Positions 1 to 10,480 of a stretch of 64,000 nucleotides of DNA are shown here, piece after piece. Source of the stretch: Amborella trichopoda (lineage: Eukaryota > Streptophyta > Magnoliopsida > Amborellales > Amborellaceae); the NCBI RefSeq assembly GCF_000471905.2, contig NW_006498435.1, forward strand, positions 3,835,146-3,899,145. Reading direction: 5' to 3'. The translations under genes and the position numbers were made by a program. The notes below the pieces were generated by a model. It was not told where the DNA came from, searched no databases, and saw only the letters and a program-made list of their open reading frames with translations. The stretch's first letter is position 1; each line of letters starts with the position of its first letter.

Positions 1-606
1 CTCAAGGAAGCATGAAAGTTACCGTGAGGTGTGGCTCGAGTGGTTAGACCACGAGCCATCAAGTGTGTGTGAGAGGTGGAGGCCCCAGGAACTCTGCCTC
101 TATGTGTCGAGCCTCTAGGCATTGAGGTTCAAGGTGGTGAATGAGTATGGGGGGTGGCCTTGCGGCGTCCCTCAAAAGCAATGGCAACCTACTTGCCTTT
201 CGCAAAAGCAAATAGAGCAGGCTTTCGATGTACTTCAGGAATATGATCGGTAAGGGAATGGCCAGTAACAGGGTGCGTACTGTGCGTGGTGGCATGAAGA
301 CCACCAATGCGGAGGGCCTTGGTGGAGGGTCCACCAGGGCTAGGAAGTGGGGAGCTAGGGACCTTCAAGTCCCTTCTCGCACCAACACAGGAGAGAACAT
401 GGGAGCCAAACTATGAGTCCTGACTCAAGAGGAGTGTAGGGAATGAGGCTTGAGAAGGTCACTTCCCTGGGACGGTCACGAGTGTTTGGATGAGAAAATC
501 CCCAACTGAGATGAAAGGGATGAATAACTCAGATGCCATGAACTATAGTGCAGAAAGTAAAAGGTGATGTGATCAAGCAAGAGCAAACCAACGAAGGGGT
601 AGTAAG
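1..606 (-). mobile_element. T1: 5' leader of a Tat-type gypsy element, cut by the window edge
   Basis: This is the internal sequence next to the T1 primer-binding site. It aligns by eye with the T3 leader at about 49610-50196: both share the stretch around 'gtgtggctcgagtgg' and a run of matching phrases up to the primer site. The gag and pol genes of T1 would lie left of the window. Confidence 0.8.
59..334 (-). pseudogene. Conserved leader ORF fragment upstream of gag (T1)
   Basis: This open frame on the minus strand lies between the primer site and the presumed gag gene of T1. Its C-terminal part (motifs CLEARHIEAE and PPPLTHT) closely matches the frame at 49231-49776 in T3 (DLEARHTKME, PPPLAHT). 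The same protein reading is therefore kept in two diverged copies. It is proline- and leucine-rich with no recognisable domain. Ogre elements of the same clade carry an extra ORF before gag (known), so this may be a counterpart (inference). It could instead be a fortuitously open GC-rich leader. It is too short and broken to be functional here. Confidence 0.35.
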
Positions 607-624
607 TCCCCAGTGGAGTCGTCA
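607..624 (-). other. Primer-binding site of T1 (Tat-type)
   Basis: The plus strand reads tccccagtggagtcgtca; its complement starts TGACGACTCCACTGGGGA, one base off the TGGCGACTC form seen in T3 at 50197-50214. This is the kind of site reported for Tat/Ogre elements primed by tRNA-Arg (tRNA identity from memory). It sits 3 bp from the LTR edge and fixes the element on the minus strand. Confidence 0.75.
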
Positions 625-1709
625 AACTGGTCGGATGCCTCGATCTCGCCTACTCGAACTTAGGTGATCGGGTGACATGTATCTCGGGTTCAGAAGACCC
701 AGGACTGAGATCGCTCTCTCGAGAACCTTATTCCCAGAACAAGGGCAGGTGCCCAATTAGTGAGAGAAGAATTTTATTTGTGAGGTGGGGACCAACCTCA
801 CCTAAGTCCGTGACTTATTCGGGTTGACTCGCACAAGCGCCCTCTGAAATCATGACGAAAAGTCCCCCAACTGCTTTCGCTAGTTCGGAATCGCCTCCCT
901 TGACTTGCAATCTCCTTGTTTTCTACGCAACACTATCATGGTTAACTTGCAAGAGAAGTGGGCTGAAGGACCCACCCTTGCCTTAGGGCAACGCACATTC
1001 ATACGGCGGAGAAGAGAAATTACAGTGATGAAGAAGAAGATTTGAATAAATAAAGAAAAGAGAAGAGAACTTGACAAGAGGACGAGACTAGCATGATAGT
1101 TGGACCAGTACAATGACCGACTCGGAGTGGTAGCAAGATGGCTACAGTAACTTAGACCGGCACGACGGCAATACTACTTGAAACCAAGGTCGATATGACT
1201 GTCCTAATCTGGTGTGGCAGAAAGACAAGCATGGTACTCAGGACCAGCAAGACGGTAATACTGCTCGACAGCCAGACCGCTATGATAGTGCCAGACTGAG
1301 TCTACCCCTCAGTCAAGCGAGACTGAGGAGAGAAAAATAAAAGAGAACGAAGAGAAGGTGCAGAGGGAGGATCCCGACTGCATCGAATATCGCCACCCAC
1401 AGCTGTGGAGTAATAGTGTTGCAACCCCTGGACGGCACTGGACACTGCTGCTCACTGCGAAAGAGGCAGACAATGAACTTCAAACGGCATTAGGCATCGC
1501 CCTTGGCAACACGAGAAGGTAGCGCATCCCTTACGGGCGACGATAGGCATCACTTTTGGCAACACGAGAAGGCAGGTGGCGATAGCTTCTGGTGAGGTGC
1601 ACGACGATAGCTTCCCATTAAGCGCACAGCGACAGCTTCTCGTGAAGCGCACTACGATAGGCATGGGACACAAGAGAAGCTTGTGGACAACTATTGGCAC
1701 TGAATGCGC

Positions 1710-1861
1710 GAAAGAAGCCTGCACACGGCGATAGGCACCAATCGCATGAAAGAAGCCTATACACGGTGATAAGCACTGAGTGCATGAAAGAAGCCTGTGC
1801 ACGACAATAAGCATCAAGCCCGCGAAAGAAGCCTGTGCACGGCGATAGGCATTGCCACGAC
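1710..1861. repeat. 38-bp tandem repeat inside the T1 LTR
   Basis: The phrase gaaagaagcct recurs at 1710, 1748, 1786 and 1824, exactly 38 bp apart, with imperfect 'gtgcacggcgataggca' bodies. The other Tat LTRs here have related 'cgataggca' motifs without this regular array. Confidence 0.85.
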
Positions 1862-2371
1862 CCTTTGCTAGCAGCGATAGACATCGCCGTCTACGATAGG
1901 CGCACAACGGGGTGAGACCCTTGTAGGCGATAATAGGCATCGCCGTCTGCGCTTACATGGGACGCCGAGGTTACGCTTGCGAACGACGATGAGCAGCACC
2001 GTCTGCAAACTTCTTTGAGAGATAGAGACGAACGAAGAAAGGGAGAAAGAAGCCCACACATGGTGTTGCCATCGCTATGCACGACCTGTGAAAACACATG
2101 AAGGGTAAAAAAGAAAACAGAAAAAAAAAGAAAGAAGCATGCACGGCACTGCCACTGCTGTGCGTAACCTTTGAGAAAGACTTGGACGGAAGAGACACAA
2201 GAAGAGAGAGAAGAAAAGAGAGGAAAGAAGAGAAGAGAGAGAAAGAGGTCTACCTTAAGCTTAGGGGTGCCGACCTAAAATTTTCTCTCTCACTCAAGCC
2301 GCGACCCAACAATGAGAAAAGATTGAAATTTTACTGAGCAAAGTTCGGTCCTTATACAATGAGAGTACATG

Positions 2372-2380
2372 ATATATATA
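2372..2380 (-). promoter_or_regulatory. Putative LTR TATA box (T1)
   Basis: This is a TATATATA run in the LTR. Equivalent TATA runs sit at the same place in the LTRs near 37515, 51688-51695 and 55490, each left of a conserved 'taccctaat'-type block. Read on the minus strand, transcription would run through the polypyrimidine tract into U5 and gag. Confidence 0.5.
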
Positions 2381-3670
2381 GAGTTTTGCCTAAACAAGGG
2401 TGGATTGATCAAAATTAAACCTAATTTTTGAAAATTAAGATTTAATTGAATTAAATAAAATAGGAAAAAAGGGTGCAAAATGACTAATTTGCCCATTCTT
2501 AACAATTGGAAAAATTATAGAACAGTCCCTGCTGCTGGCCTAGAACGTGCATATTATTTCATGGATGATCCGGGGTTGCTCTGGTGTCCATTTGTTCGAA
2601 AGATAATTGTTTTCTTGTAGGGCTTGGCATGGCGATCGATTTGATACCAACTTCGAACCATGTATCGTGTTTTTTAGCCACGATCATGTGACTTGAAATT
2701 TGGATGAATCTTACAAACTTTGGATCGATCGTGTGCACGCTCCTTGATGTTCCTCTATAATTTCTTTGCTAGATCACACTGAGCATGCCGTCATGGTCGC
2801 GTGGCAACAAACGCAGCTAGATTTTGTGCACGGACGGAGATTTCGCAACTGTTGAGTTTTGATCGGAAGATGGAATTCCTGTGCCACAATTTGTAGCCAC
2901 TTCATCAGCTTGGTGTATGAAATCTGACGGTTTATCATGCGTGAGGTTCAGGCCGGTGATAGTCATGGACCTTACACACGCGATGCAACTGGTTTTATGT
3001 CGATCGGATTCGTGAGCACCGTGATTTGGCCGCTCGAGCGAGGTGTGTCTCTGTTGATTTTCCTGCAACTTTCTTCATAGATCAACAACTTCTCTCTAGC
3101 TTTTATTCGCACTTGGGCGTCGTCATGAGGCGTGCCACATGAAAACGCTCGTCTCTACGAGACGAACACGCTCATAAAATTTGAGCACAATCCGACTTAG
3201 GACGAGTGAGATATGAGCATCATAAGTCACTGTTCATGACTGCCCCTTTAATGGTGATTACTTGCTGGGTGGCCGCATGGGAATAGTATGTGACTCCTCC
3301 TGTTTTAATCTTTTACTCATAACTTCTTCCTGGATTGTCCGTTTAAGAGTAAATTTGACCCCCGGGGGTTTTCAACCGTACCGGATCCATTGGCGGCAGT
3401 CCTACAGCTTTTTGACACACTGAAAATATAGTTCTAGTTCAAGGTGCTAGAGACTGATTATGCCAAAACTGTTTCTCGATCTGCACTGCCTTAGACATGT
3501 CGAAATGGGACAAAACTTGACAGGAGACTTTTTGGAGTCCTTATGAAGATCTTGACCTTCTGGGGCCATTCTGAGACTGTCAAAATTTTCATTGTCAGTC
3601 AGGCTTTATTGACCGACTTCTCTTTTTATTCTTTATCAAGACCCATGGTGTTGAAAAATGTCTTCAAATA

Positions 3671-4775
3671 GAGGCATTAGTATAAACTACAAAATCCTCA
3701 TTCCCCTCAGGTAAAGTCAGTATCAGAGCTGCAGTCAATCTCTTCTTCAGTTCTTGAAAAATTTTCTCACAGTCATCTGACCATATAAACTTTACTTCCT
3801 TCCGGGTCAGGCGAGTCAAAGGAAGGGCTATCTTGGAGAAACCTTCCACGAAACGTCTATAGTAGCCTGCCAGTTTTAGAAAATTACGGATTGTGAACAC
3901 ATTCGTTGGTCTTCCCTAATTAAATACAGCCTCAATTTTACAAGGGTCAATTGCATCCCCATCCTTAGAAATAATATGCCCGAGGAAAGCCACGCTTGAG
4001 AGCTAGAATTCACTCTTACTCAATTGAGCATACAGTTTTTCAAACTTTAAAGTATGAAGGACCATTCTTATATGTTGTTCGTGCTCGTTCACACTCTTCA
4101 AATACACCAGAATGTCATCAATAAAAACCACCACGAAATCATCCACGAAGGGTCTAAAAACTCAGTTCATTAAATTTATAAAGGCTACTCGGGCATTGAT
4201 TAATCCAAATGGCATTACTAAAAATTCATAATGACCATACCGGGTCTTGAATGGAAACATAGCCCGACCAGAGGTCAATCTTGGAAAATACTTGGGCATC
4301 TTTAAGTTGATCTAACAAGTCATTTTGGGCAAAGGGTATTTGTTCTTTATCGTGACCTGGTTCAGCTGCTTGTAATCAATACAGACCCTCAAAGACCCAT
4401 CTTTCTTCTTTACACATAAAACTGGTGCACCCCACGGTGATACACTGGGCCAAATGACTTTATCCAATAACTCTTGTAGTTGTTCTTTCAGCTCCTTTAG
4501 CTCTGCTGAGGCCATTTTGTAAGGGGCTTTGGAAATGGGAGTAGTTACGCGGGCCATTTCTATTTCAAATTCTATCTCCCTCATTGGTAGCAGAGATTCA
4601 AATCTTCAGGAAAAACTTTTAGATATTCCCTCACCACTGGTATATCCTCTAACTTAGACTGGACATCCTGATTCTCTACCACATATGCTAGGTACTCAAC
4701 ACACCTTTTGACCAACAGGCGGGAAGCCCAAAGGGCCGGAATAAGGTGTAGACAAGAAATATCCTTAATGCTCAT
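3671..4775 (-). pseudogene. Reverse transcriptase and start of RNase H (G1 pol, broken)
   Basis: This is a Ty3/gypsy reverse transcriptase relic that would copy element RNA into DNA. Read right to left, it shows the pre-RT linker (VEDQ-like, [16 protein letters not shown]), then [19 protein letters not shown] and [19 protein letters not shown] (4312-4584), the '[10 protein letters not shown]' block, the catalytic FIDDILVY motif near 4110, and the thumb (LAGYYRRFVEGFSKIALPLTR, 3664-3900). The frame is broken by stops, a frameshift, and loss of about ten codons after DLWSGY. RNase H has just begun when the T1 LTR cuts it. Its first catalytic Asp is changed: VYTNAS is read where gypsy elements have YTDAS (see the intact YSDAS in G2). 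Confidence 0.85.
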
Positions 4776-4856
4776 AAAGTTTAATTCAAGCTAATTCGGG
4801 CGTCTAAAGGATACATTTTTATCATGGCAGTTCACTGTAGCATGGTGTGTAGATAG

Positions 4857-5135
4857 CTAGCCCATGCCCAAAATGATATCAAAGTCTTGGATGTCTAAAA
4901 GTATCAAGTCTATAAATAACATATGCCCCTCAAGCACAACCCCACAATGTTTACATACGATGTCAGTTTCTAAATATTCTCCCATGGGTGTGCATACAAC
5001 CAAAGTCAAATCAAGCTGCTCAAATTTAAGATTCATATGGCATGCAAAATGTGGTGCAATAAAAGAGTGGGAAGATCCAGGATCAATTAAAATTCTTACT
5101 TCAATTCCACAGACAGAGAGCATACCTCGAATCAC
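4857..5135 (-). pseudogene. Retropepsin (aspartic protease) domain of G1
   Basis: This frame encodes the element protease that would cut the Gag-Pol precursor. The catalytic block is RILIDPGSSHSFI (D followed by PGS, a variant common in this gypsy group), and the second block DFDIILGMG matches the family's conserved C-terminal ILGM motif. A stop follows where the family reads GMDWL, so the frame no longer runs into the reverse transcriptase. It sits between gag and RT, as expected. The flap region looks largely intact. Confidence 0.75.
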
Positions 5136-5194
5136 AGAAGTCGATGCCTTAGCCTCTTACTCCGTCAGGGCGAAACCCAACCTCGGGTCCTTAG

Positions 5195-6143
5195 TCAGTC
5201 CTCTAGTCCTTTAACTGGACAATCTTTAACTACATGGTCTAGCTTGCCACATCGAAAATAGGCCTTGGTCTTCTTGAAGCATTCGGTCGCAGCGTGGTTG
5301 CCCAAGCCACAGTGGGGGCAAGCTGGGCCCCAATTTTTCCTTATGTCACCTTGGAAGGTCATATGAATCTTTACGCCTCCCTGATTATTCCTGCCCTTAA
5401 ACTCTCTCCTTGGGGGTGGTCGAGCCTTCCCCTTGAAATTCCCCGACAGCGCGCCCCCACTCTCCCTTCTTTCCTCAAACAAAGATCCTCACAGTCTCTT
5501 TTTATCTTTAGGGCAAGGTCTACCAGTGGGGAGAAGGTCTTGAGATTGGCCAAAATTATCCTCCCCCATATATCGGGTCGAAGGCCCCTCTAAAGTTTAC
5601 TTGTTTTTCACTCCTTAGTATCAATAATGTGCGGCACGTACTTTGAAAGCTTAGCAAACTTTGCGGCATACTTCTTTACGGACACCCTTCCTTGTTGTAG
5701 CTCTATAAACTCCACTTCCTTTCTTTCCCTCCAAGATTCAAGAAAGTACATCTCATAAAAAGCTTCTAGGAAGTTCTCATAAGTTGCCACAACTCCTGAC
5801 CTCTCCCAAGATTGCTTTACTGAGCCCCGCCAGTGCTCAGCCTCTCCTTCTAACATAAAAGTACCCAGTCTCACTTTCTGTTCATCTATACAGTTTAAGA
5901 CTTCAAAAATCTTCTCCACCTCTCAACTTTTTCTACTCCCCCATGCCCCACAAAAGTCGGATGTACAAGCCTCATGAATCTCTCTATCAAACCACTATCA
6001 CTCTGATCGGGGGTAGGGATAGACAGGGTTGGAATTAATTTTTTCATCATTTGTGTCATGCCCTTCAGAGTTCTAAAGAATTCACTGAAGGCCTCGGTGT
6101 TCTCGTTGCTTGAACTCGCATTGTTGGCACGATTCCTCGGCAT
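5195..6143 (-). pseudogene. Gag with CCHC zinc knuckles (G1, frameshifted)
   Basis: This is a retrotransposon capsid/nucleocapsid gene. The likely start is the ATG at 6141-6143 (MPRNRANNASSS), because the longer upstream reading runs into the primer site. The capsid region follows in a second frame (WRGSVKQSWERSG, FLEAFYEMYF, VEFIELQQGRVSVKKYAAKF; 5608-5919), and the nucleocapsid in a third (5195-5482). The nucleocapsid has one complete CX2CX4HX4C knuckle (CPHCGLGNHAATEC) and a second that lost its first Cys (YFRCGKLDHVVKDC). Two frameshifts (near 5900 and 5560) make it non-functional. The capsid motifs are those of the gypsy retrotransposon gag family. Confidence 0.8.
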
Positions 6144-6226
6144 CTTAAGGTACCCAGTTACTAGCATATTCAAAACTATTCTAAAGACACTATAATACTT
6201 CCTAGGCCTAGAATCCTATCTTGGCT

Positions 6227-6238
6227 GCTCTGATACCA
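6227..6238 (-). other. Primer-binding site of G1 (initiator tRNA-Met type)
   Basis: The plus strand reads gctctgatacca, the complement of TGGTATCAGAGC, which is the standard plant tRNA-iMet primer site. It lies between gag and the LTR edge at about 6244 (tatcatgaccc, a decayed TGTCATGACCC). Confidence 0.85.
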
Positions 6239-7354
6239 TAAACTATCATGACCCTGCCCCCTGCCCCTCGCCGTACAAGCCGGAGGGCGACAGAGTGTGG
6301 AACCGCGACGTGAGGTAGCAAACGTTACTTAGGTGAGAGTGGCTCAATGCTTATAAAAGATATAAACAAGAGCAAACCACGAAAGAAAATAAAATCATTT
6401 CATCAATAACAGAGATTTAACCAAACTGCAAATTCATTCCTATATACAATCATTCTCCAAAATTTCTTTACAAATAGTTCAAGGCACTAATGTCCCACAA
6501 AATACAAGGTATACATCAACTAATATCTAAGTGGCGCTGCCACCATCACCTTCAAAAGGAAGCTTCCAAATCCCTTCACCAACTCCAAGCTTTATGCATC
6601 CCAATGCACCGATCAACTGCCCTCTCCTCCAAAGGGTTAGAATTATCACTCTACAATAATGAAAATGGAGGGATGAGCTAACAGTCCAGTAAATAGATTT
6701 ACACCATTTACTCAGGTATAAAGAGAATTTTCACTATTCATGCCCTTTAGTACTTTAACAGCATAAGAGTAAACATAGCTCAACTATCAGAAACATGCAA
6801 TGCATAAGTCATCAGTCATTTTATCTTTAATAGAACAGTAGGGCCAACAGTTCAAAATTTCACGCAATAAAAGCTAGAGAAGCCTACTCCTGAAGTAGAA
6901 GTTCCATCGCTCAGGTCAAGCCAAGCCTGTAGCTTGGAACCTCTACCCTCAATCAGGAGGGAGGACAATGACAAGTGGGTGACCCACTTCGTACTGTCAT
7001 CACACACACACACACATCCCCAACGCGCTTTGAAGCTTTCGATAGGCAGTGGCCTTGTAAGACATGACCATCTCCTTATGCCTTTCTGGCGAGAGGGTGT
7101 TACACTACCATTGGGTGATCCAGTGCGTAGTGCCCATAACATTTGAGGGAAGCGACCCACCCTGTTACTCAGTTTCACCTCCTGACCCCAGTCCTATCAT
7201 TGGGGTCGAGGTACATTCAACAGTTGCAGACATAACAGTATCCAACTACCAATGGGTGCCCCATTGCGTAGTGGTCAGTGTCACAGTATAACAGTATCAT
7301 AGTGTTTTTCAGTAGGATAGTACCAACTACCAATGGGTGTTCCATTGTGTAGTG

Positions 7355-7575
7355 GTTAGTATCACCATATATCACAGTATCGATATCATAATATCACAGT
7401 ATCGATATCATAGTATTACAGTATCAAGATCACAGTATCGGTATCACAGTATCACTGTATTACAATATCACACTATTACAATATCACACTATCACAATAT
7501 CGGTATCACAGTATCGATATCACAGTTTTACAGTATCCGTATTACAGTATCACAATATCGATTACAATATCACAC
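7355..7575. repeat. Microsatellite-like array (cacagtatcgatat)
   Basis: A 9- to 20-bp motif built from atcacagt and atcgatat repeats with substitutions across about 220 bp inside the G1 LTR. Confidence 0.85.
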
Positions 7576-7599
7576 TTTTTGCAATTTCAAGGAGCGATG

Positions 7600-8620
7600 T
7601 CCTATCATAAGCAGGGCTATAACTTCTGATCAGTTCAGAATTCGGAGATAGCTTCAAAACCAATTTTTTAGTAGACATGTATATCTTTCAAATGGAGGTG
7701 GATTGAAAGTGTTTGGACCTATTTTGGGCCTTCAAAAGCTCAATAGAGTGAAGGCATACCATCAGAAACCTGTTGTGCAGTTGAGATAGTGGTCTGTCCT
7801 ACCTAGCACAGTTATAACTCTCAATCCATATAGTATTTAAAAATGGTTTCAAAACCAAAGTTTAAGTAAAATTGCATATCCTTCCAACATGTGTTGCTTG
7901 AAAGTATTTGGACTCCATTTGGTCATTCAAAGGTTCATGATAACAAGGTGACAGTTCTGAGAGTCGAGTGGACTATGCCAACAGTGACCTATCCTCACAA
8001 ATTTATGCATAACTTTCAATCTTGAAAGAATCTCGAAATAAATCCGACATGCAACTTTAAGCACACATAGAGATATTTCAAATGGCTATTGTTTGAAGGC
8101 AATTGGATCTCATTTGATTAATCAAAACCCATGACAACAGTGACAACAGTTAGAAATTTTAGTGAGGTCTGCTAACAGTGACATACCTACACATTTTGGG
8201 ATACAATTTCTCATTTGCCAAAAATTAGAACAATACTTAAACATGAACATTTTAGTAGACTCACATGTCTTTCTAATGGTAGTGATTTGAAGCCATTTGA
8301 ACCATATTTGGTTGTTCAAAAGCTTATTACAAGACCATGACTGTTTCTAGAAATTTGCAGTGTCACTGGGCATGCTTCAAAGGATACCGAATAACTTTCA
8401 AATCACAGTAGGCATCCTCATGCAATATTTTCCATTTTATTTTAGGCATACAGAGATACATTTCTATAGATTTTTGTGGGCAATAAGATCATTCTCAACA
8501 CTAAAACCCCCGGTGCAATACAGGCATCAGTTTAGTGAAATATTGCATAAACGTCTCTACAATACACTCATTTCTATCACCCATATCATGCTTGTAAGTA
8601 TTTAATTTCATGCTTCTACA
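7600..8620. repeat. About five diverged copies of a 190-bp module in the G1 LTR
   Basis: The phrase 'ataacttt(c)aatc' recurs at about 7619, 7811, 8011, 8201 and 8390. Each copy then shows a 'ttcaaaaccaa'-like stretch, a 'ttgaaagtatttgga' phrase and a 'ggtcattcaaa' phrase. The period is 187-200 bp and the copies are strongly diverged. Confidence 0.65.
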
Positions 8621-8924
8621 AACTTGGTGAGATGGTGGTTGGTCTATTTACCTAGTGTGCAACGGTGCCTCCAAAGTTCCCTCTCACGGACCACTTCAAG
8701 CTTCTTACAGTGGTTCTTCACTACAGTCACAGTGGGCTCTACGTGTTGGGCACTTAGAGAAAGAGAGAGATGATGGTGGTGAGGGGGGGTGGGAGAGAGG
8801 GCTAAAGTATTTCCAATGTGAGTAGGTGGGGAATACTGTGGATGATCATGCGCAGTTCTGACGTGCACGGTGCTGACACATATGGCATGACAAGTACGTC
8901 TCTGATATGCAAGGTGGTGGTATA

Positions 8925-9110
8925 GCTCACCCTCACTGCCGCGCGCTCTTGCTACTGGGTGCACTTTCTCTGTTGCGCCCATTCTCACTGCCATGTGCTC
9001 TCCCTACCGCACGCACTTTCACTGTCGCGCACTCTCGCTGCCTCGTGCACTTGCTGTCGCACACACTTTCACTGTCGCACGCTTTCTCACTACCGCACGC
9101 TCTTTTAAGC
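8925..9110. repeat. Degenerate 'cactttcactgtcgcgc' repeat array
   Basis: Short units of about 20-27 bp (actttcactgtcgc, actctcgctgcc, cacgcactttcact) follow each other near the outer end of the G1 LTR. Confidence 0.65.
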
Positions 9111-9398
9111 CGAGAAAATCTTGGTCCGTACAACCTGAACATTTTGCTATGAGCCGCTCGAGGGTTATCCATCATGAATTTTCAATGCCACATCAGGGCT
9201 CTCCTGATAATCTATATGAGAACATGATGTTAAGTTCATTGGGTAGGTCTGGAAATGTAGGGACCACTAATATGTAAGCGTCAATGTGTGTCTCACGGTC
9301 CACTTTCCTTGAAATAAGTGGAAAATTAGAAGTATCTTTGCCTTAAAAAATACTAGATATAATTTCAAAATAATAACATTTTATTGTTATATATAGAG

Positions 9399-9443
9399 AA
9401 TTAGTAGGTTTTTAGTCTCACGTTGAAAAAAAACCTACTAATT
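9399..9443. repeat. 15-bp perfect inverted repeat (hairpin)
   Basis: aattagtaggttttt at 9399-9413 and its exact complement at 9429-9443 are separated by 15 bp. It could be a small MITE remnant or part of a terminator-like structure of unknown origin. Confidence 0.7.
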
Positions 9444-9939
9444 ATTTTTTATTGTAAGAGTTGGAGGAAGACGCGAAATGTGTAACACATGCATGTCTAT
9501 GAAGGCGCAAAGCTTCTTGAAGCGCACATTACACTGCACGAAGGTCGTACCCTTGCACCTACACAAAGGTGCCAGTTCTAGGATCCGAGTTCCGTTCTTT
9601 TTGTTGCGTATCACAACTTTAGCTCGCACTTTTTGGACACCAAAGTTGTCTGAATAGCATTCAGATGAGTAGCACCATATCATAATGCATTGCGACTGCG
9701 TCACATCACTTAAAAATATTGTGAGACACGTACATGCGACCGATGACACGTGTCCGAACGAAACGGAACAACTTGAAAGCATTGTAACCAATGGTTTAAA
9801 AAACGGATCGGTGACCAGGATCGGGTTTCCAAAAAACAGATCCGGATCGGCGAATCGGCGATCCGGATCGGGAATCGGATGAATCGGTCAGAATAAAGCT
9901 TAAAAAAAATTCGAAAAAATTATTAAAATTCATGATAAA

Positions 9940-9959
9940 NNNNNNNNNNNNNNNNNNNN
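9940..9959. other. Assembly gap (20 N)
   Basis: Twenty Ns at the left edge of the AT-rich block; the true length is unknown. Confidence 0.99.
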
Positions 9960-10480
9960 ATTGTATAATATATAATATAATTTTTTGTATAATATATAAT
10001 ATATTTTATTATATATCATATTTTATTTATATAATAGATATTTATAATATTATATAATAAATATATATATTAATAGAATAAATATAGAATACAATGTATA
10101 ATATACTATATTATTTTATATAAATATATATTATATAGTAAAATAAATAAATAATACATTATTATGTTATATATATATATTATACATTTACTTAATATAA
10201 TATATTTCATTATATGATATATATTATATATAATATAATAAAATAAATATAAAATACACTATATTATATATTATACTATGTTATATATATTCTATAAAAT
10301 ATATATCTATATATTATATATTTATGTAATATAAGACATTTTCATATATATATATATGTATATTAAAAAGAAATATAAAATACAGTATATCATATATTAT
10401 AGTATGTTAGAAATATTATATATTCATATTTAAATTATTATCAATATAAATATAAATATAAGATATTTACCATATATCTC
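9960..10480. repeat. AT-only low-complexity block
   Basis: About 520 bp made almost wholly of tata/taata permutations with many overlapping palindromes. It resembles an expanded (TA)n microsatellite and probably caused the adjacent gap. Confidence 0.85.

Larger units (their letters stand above)
628..3670 (-). repeat. 5' LTR of T1 (subfamily I, about 3.04 kb)
   Basis: The left edge (tggtcggatg) follows the primer site and matches the edges of two other LTRs at 50218 and 54047. The right edge (cttcaaata) matches the LTR ends at 38719, 52958, 56750 and 58704. The LTR contains a U5-side stretch with a 38-bp tandem repeat, a long purine-only tract (about 2098-2260) and a TATA box. Its right-hand end (ttattgaccgacttc...) is closest to the fragment at 57916-58704, which defines subfamily I against the 'gagcgggggcccc' form of T3 and T5. 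Its right neighbour is the interrupted pol gene of G1, so this is the 5' LTR with host DNA outside. Confidence 0.85.
3671..9192 (-). mobile_element. G1: degenerate Ty3/gypsy element, interrupted by T1
   Basis: Reading right to left, the order is LTR (from about 9192), tRNA-Met-type primer site, gag with zinc knuckles, protease, reverse transcriptase and start of RNase H. The sequence stops abruptly at 3671 against the T1 LTR end. The protein order and the motifs resemble Tekay/Del-type chromoviruses and the G2 element at the right edge. The outer LTR boundary near 9192 is uncertain. Confidence 0.8.
6244..9192 (-). repeat. 5' LTR of G1, packed with several repeat types
   Basis: The left edge beside the primer site is clear; the right edge is a guess based on 'ttcaatgccaca' ending at 9192. 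The LTR holds four kinds of internal repeat: a phrase like ccaatgggtgccccattgcg near 6976, 7111, 7250 and 7331; a cacagtatcgatat microsatellite; a module of about 190 bp; and a 'cactttcactgtcgcgc' array. The G2 LTR has a similar 'actggcgtcccaagtagg' repeat, which suggests the two are related chromoviruses. Confidence 0.6.

Noticed and set aside
8644-9175. Minus-strand frames with repetitive Arg/Ser peptides in the G1 LTR
   Set aside because: They are products of the 'cactttcactgtcgc' DNA repeat.
9960-10480. Origin or matrix-attachment region in the AT-only block
   Set aside because: Composition alone; the block looks like expanded (TA)n microsatellite.
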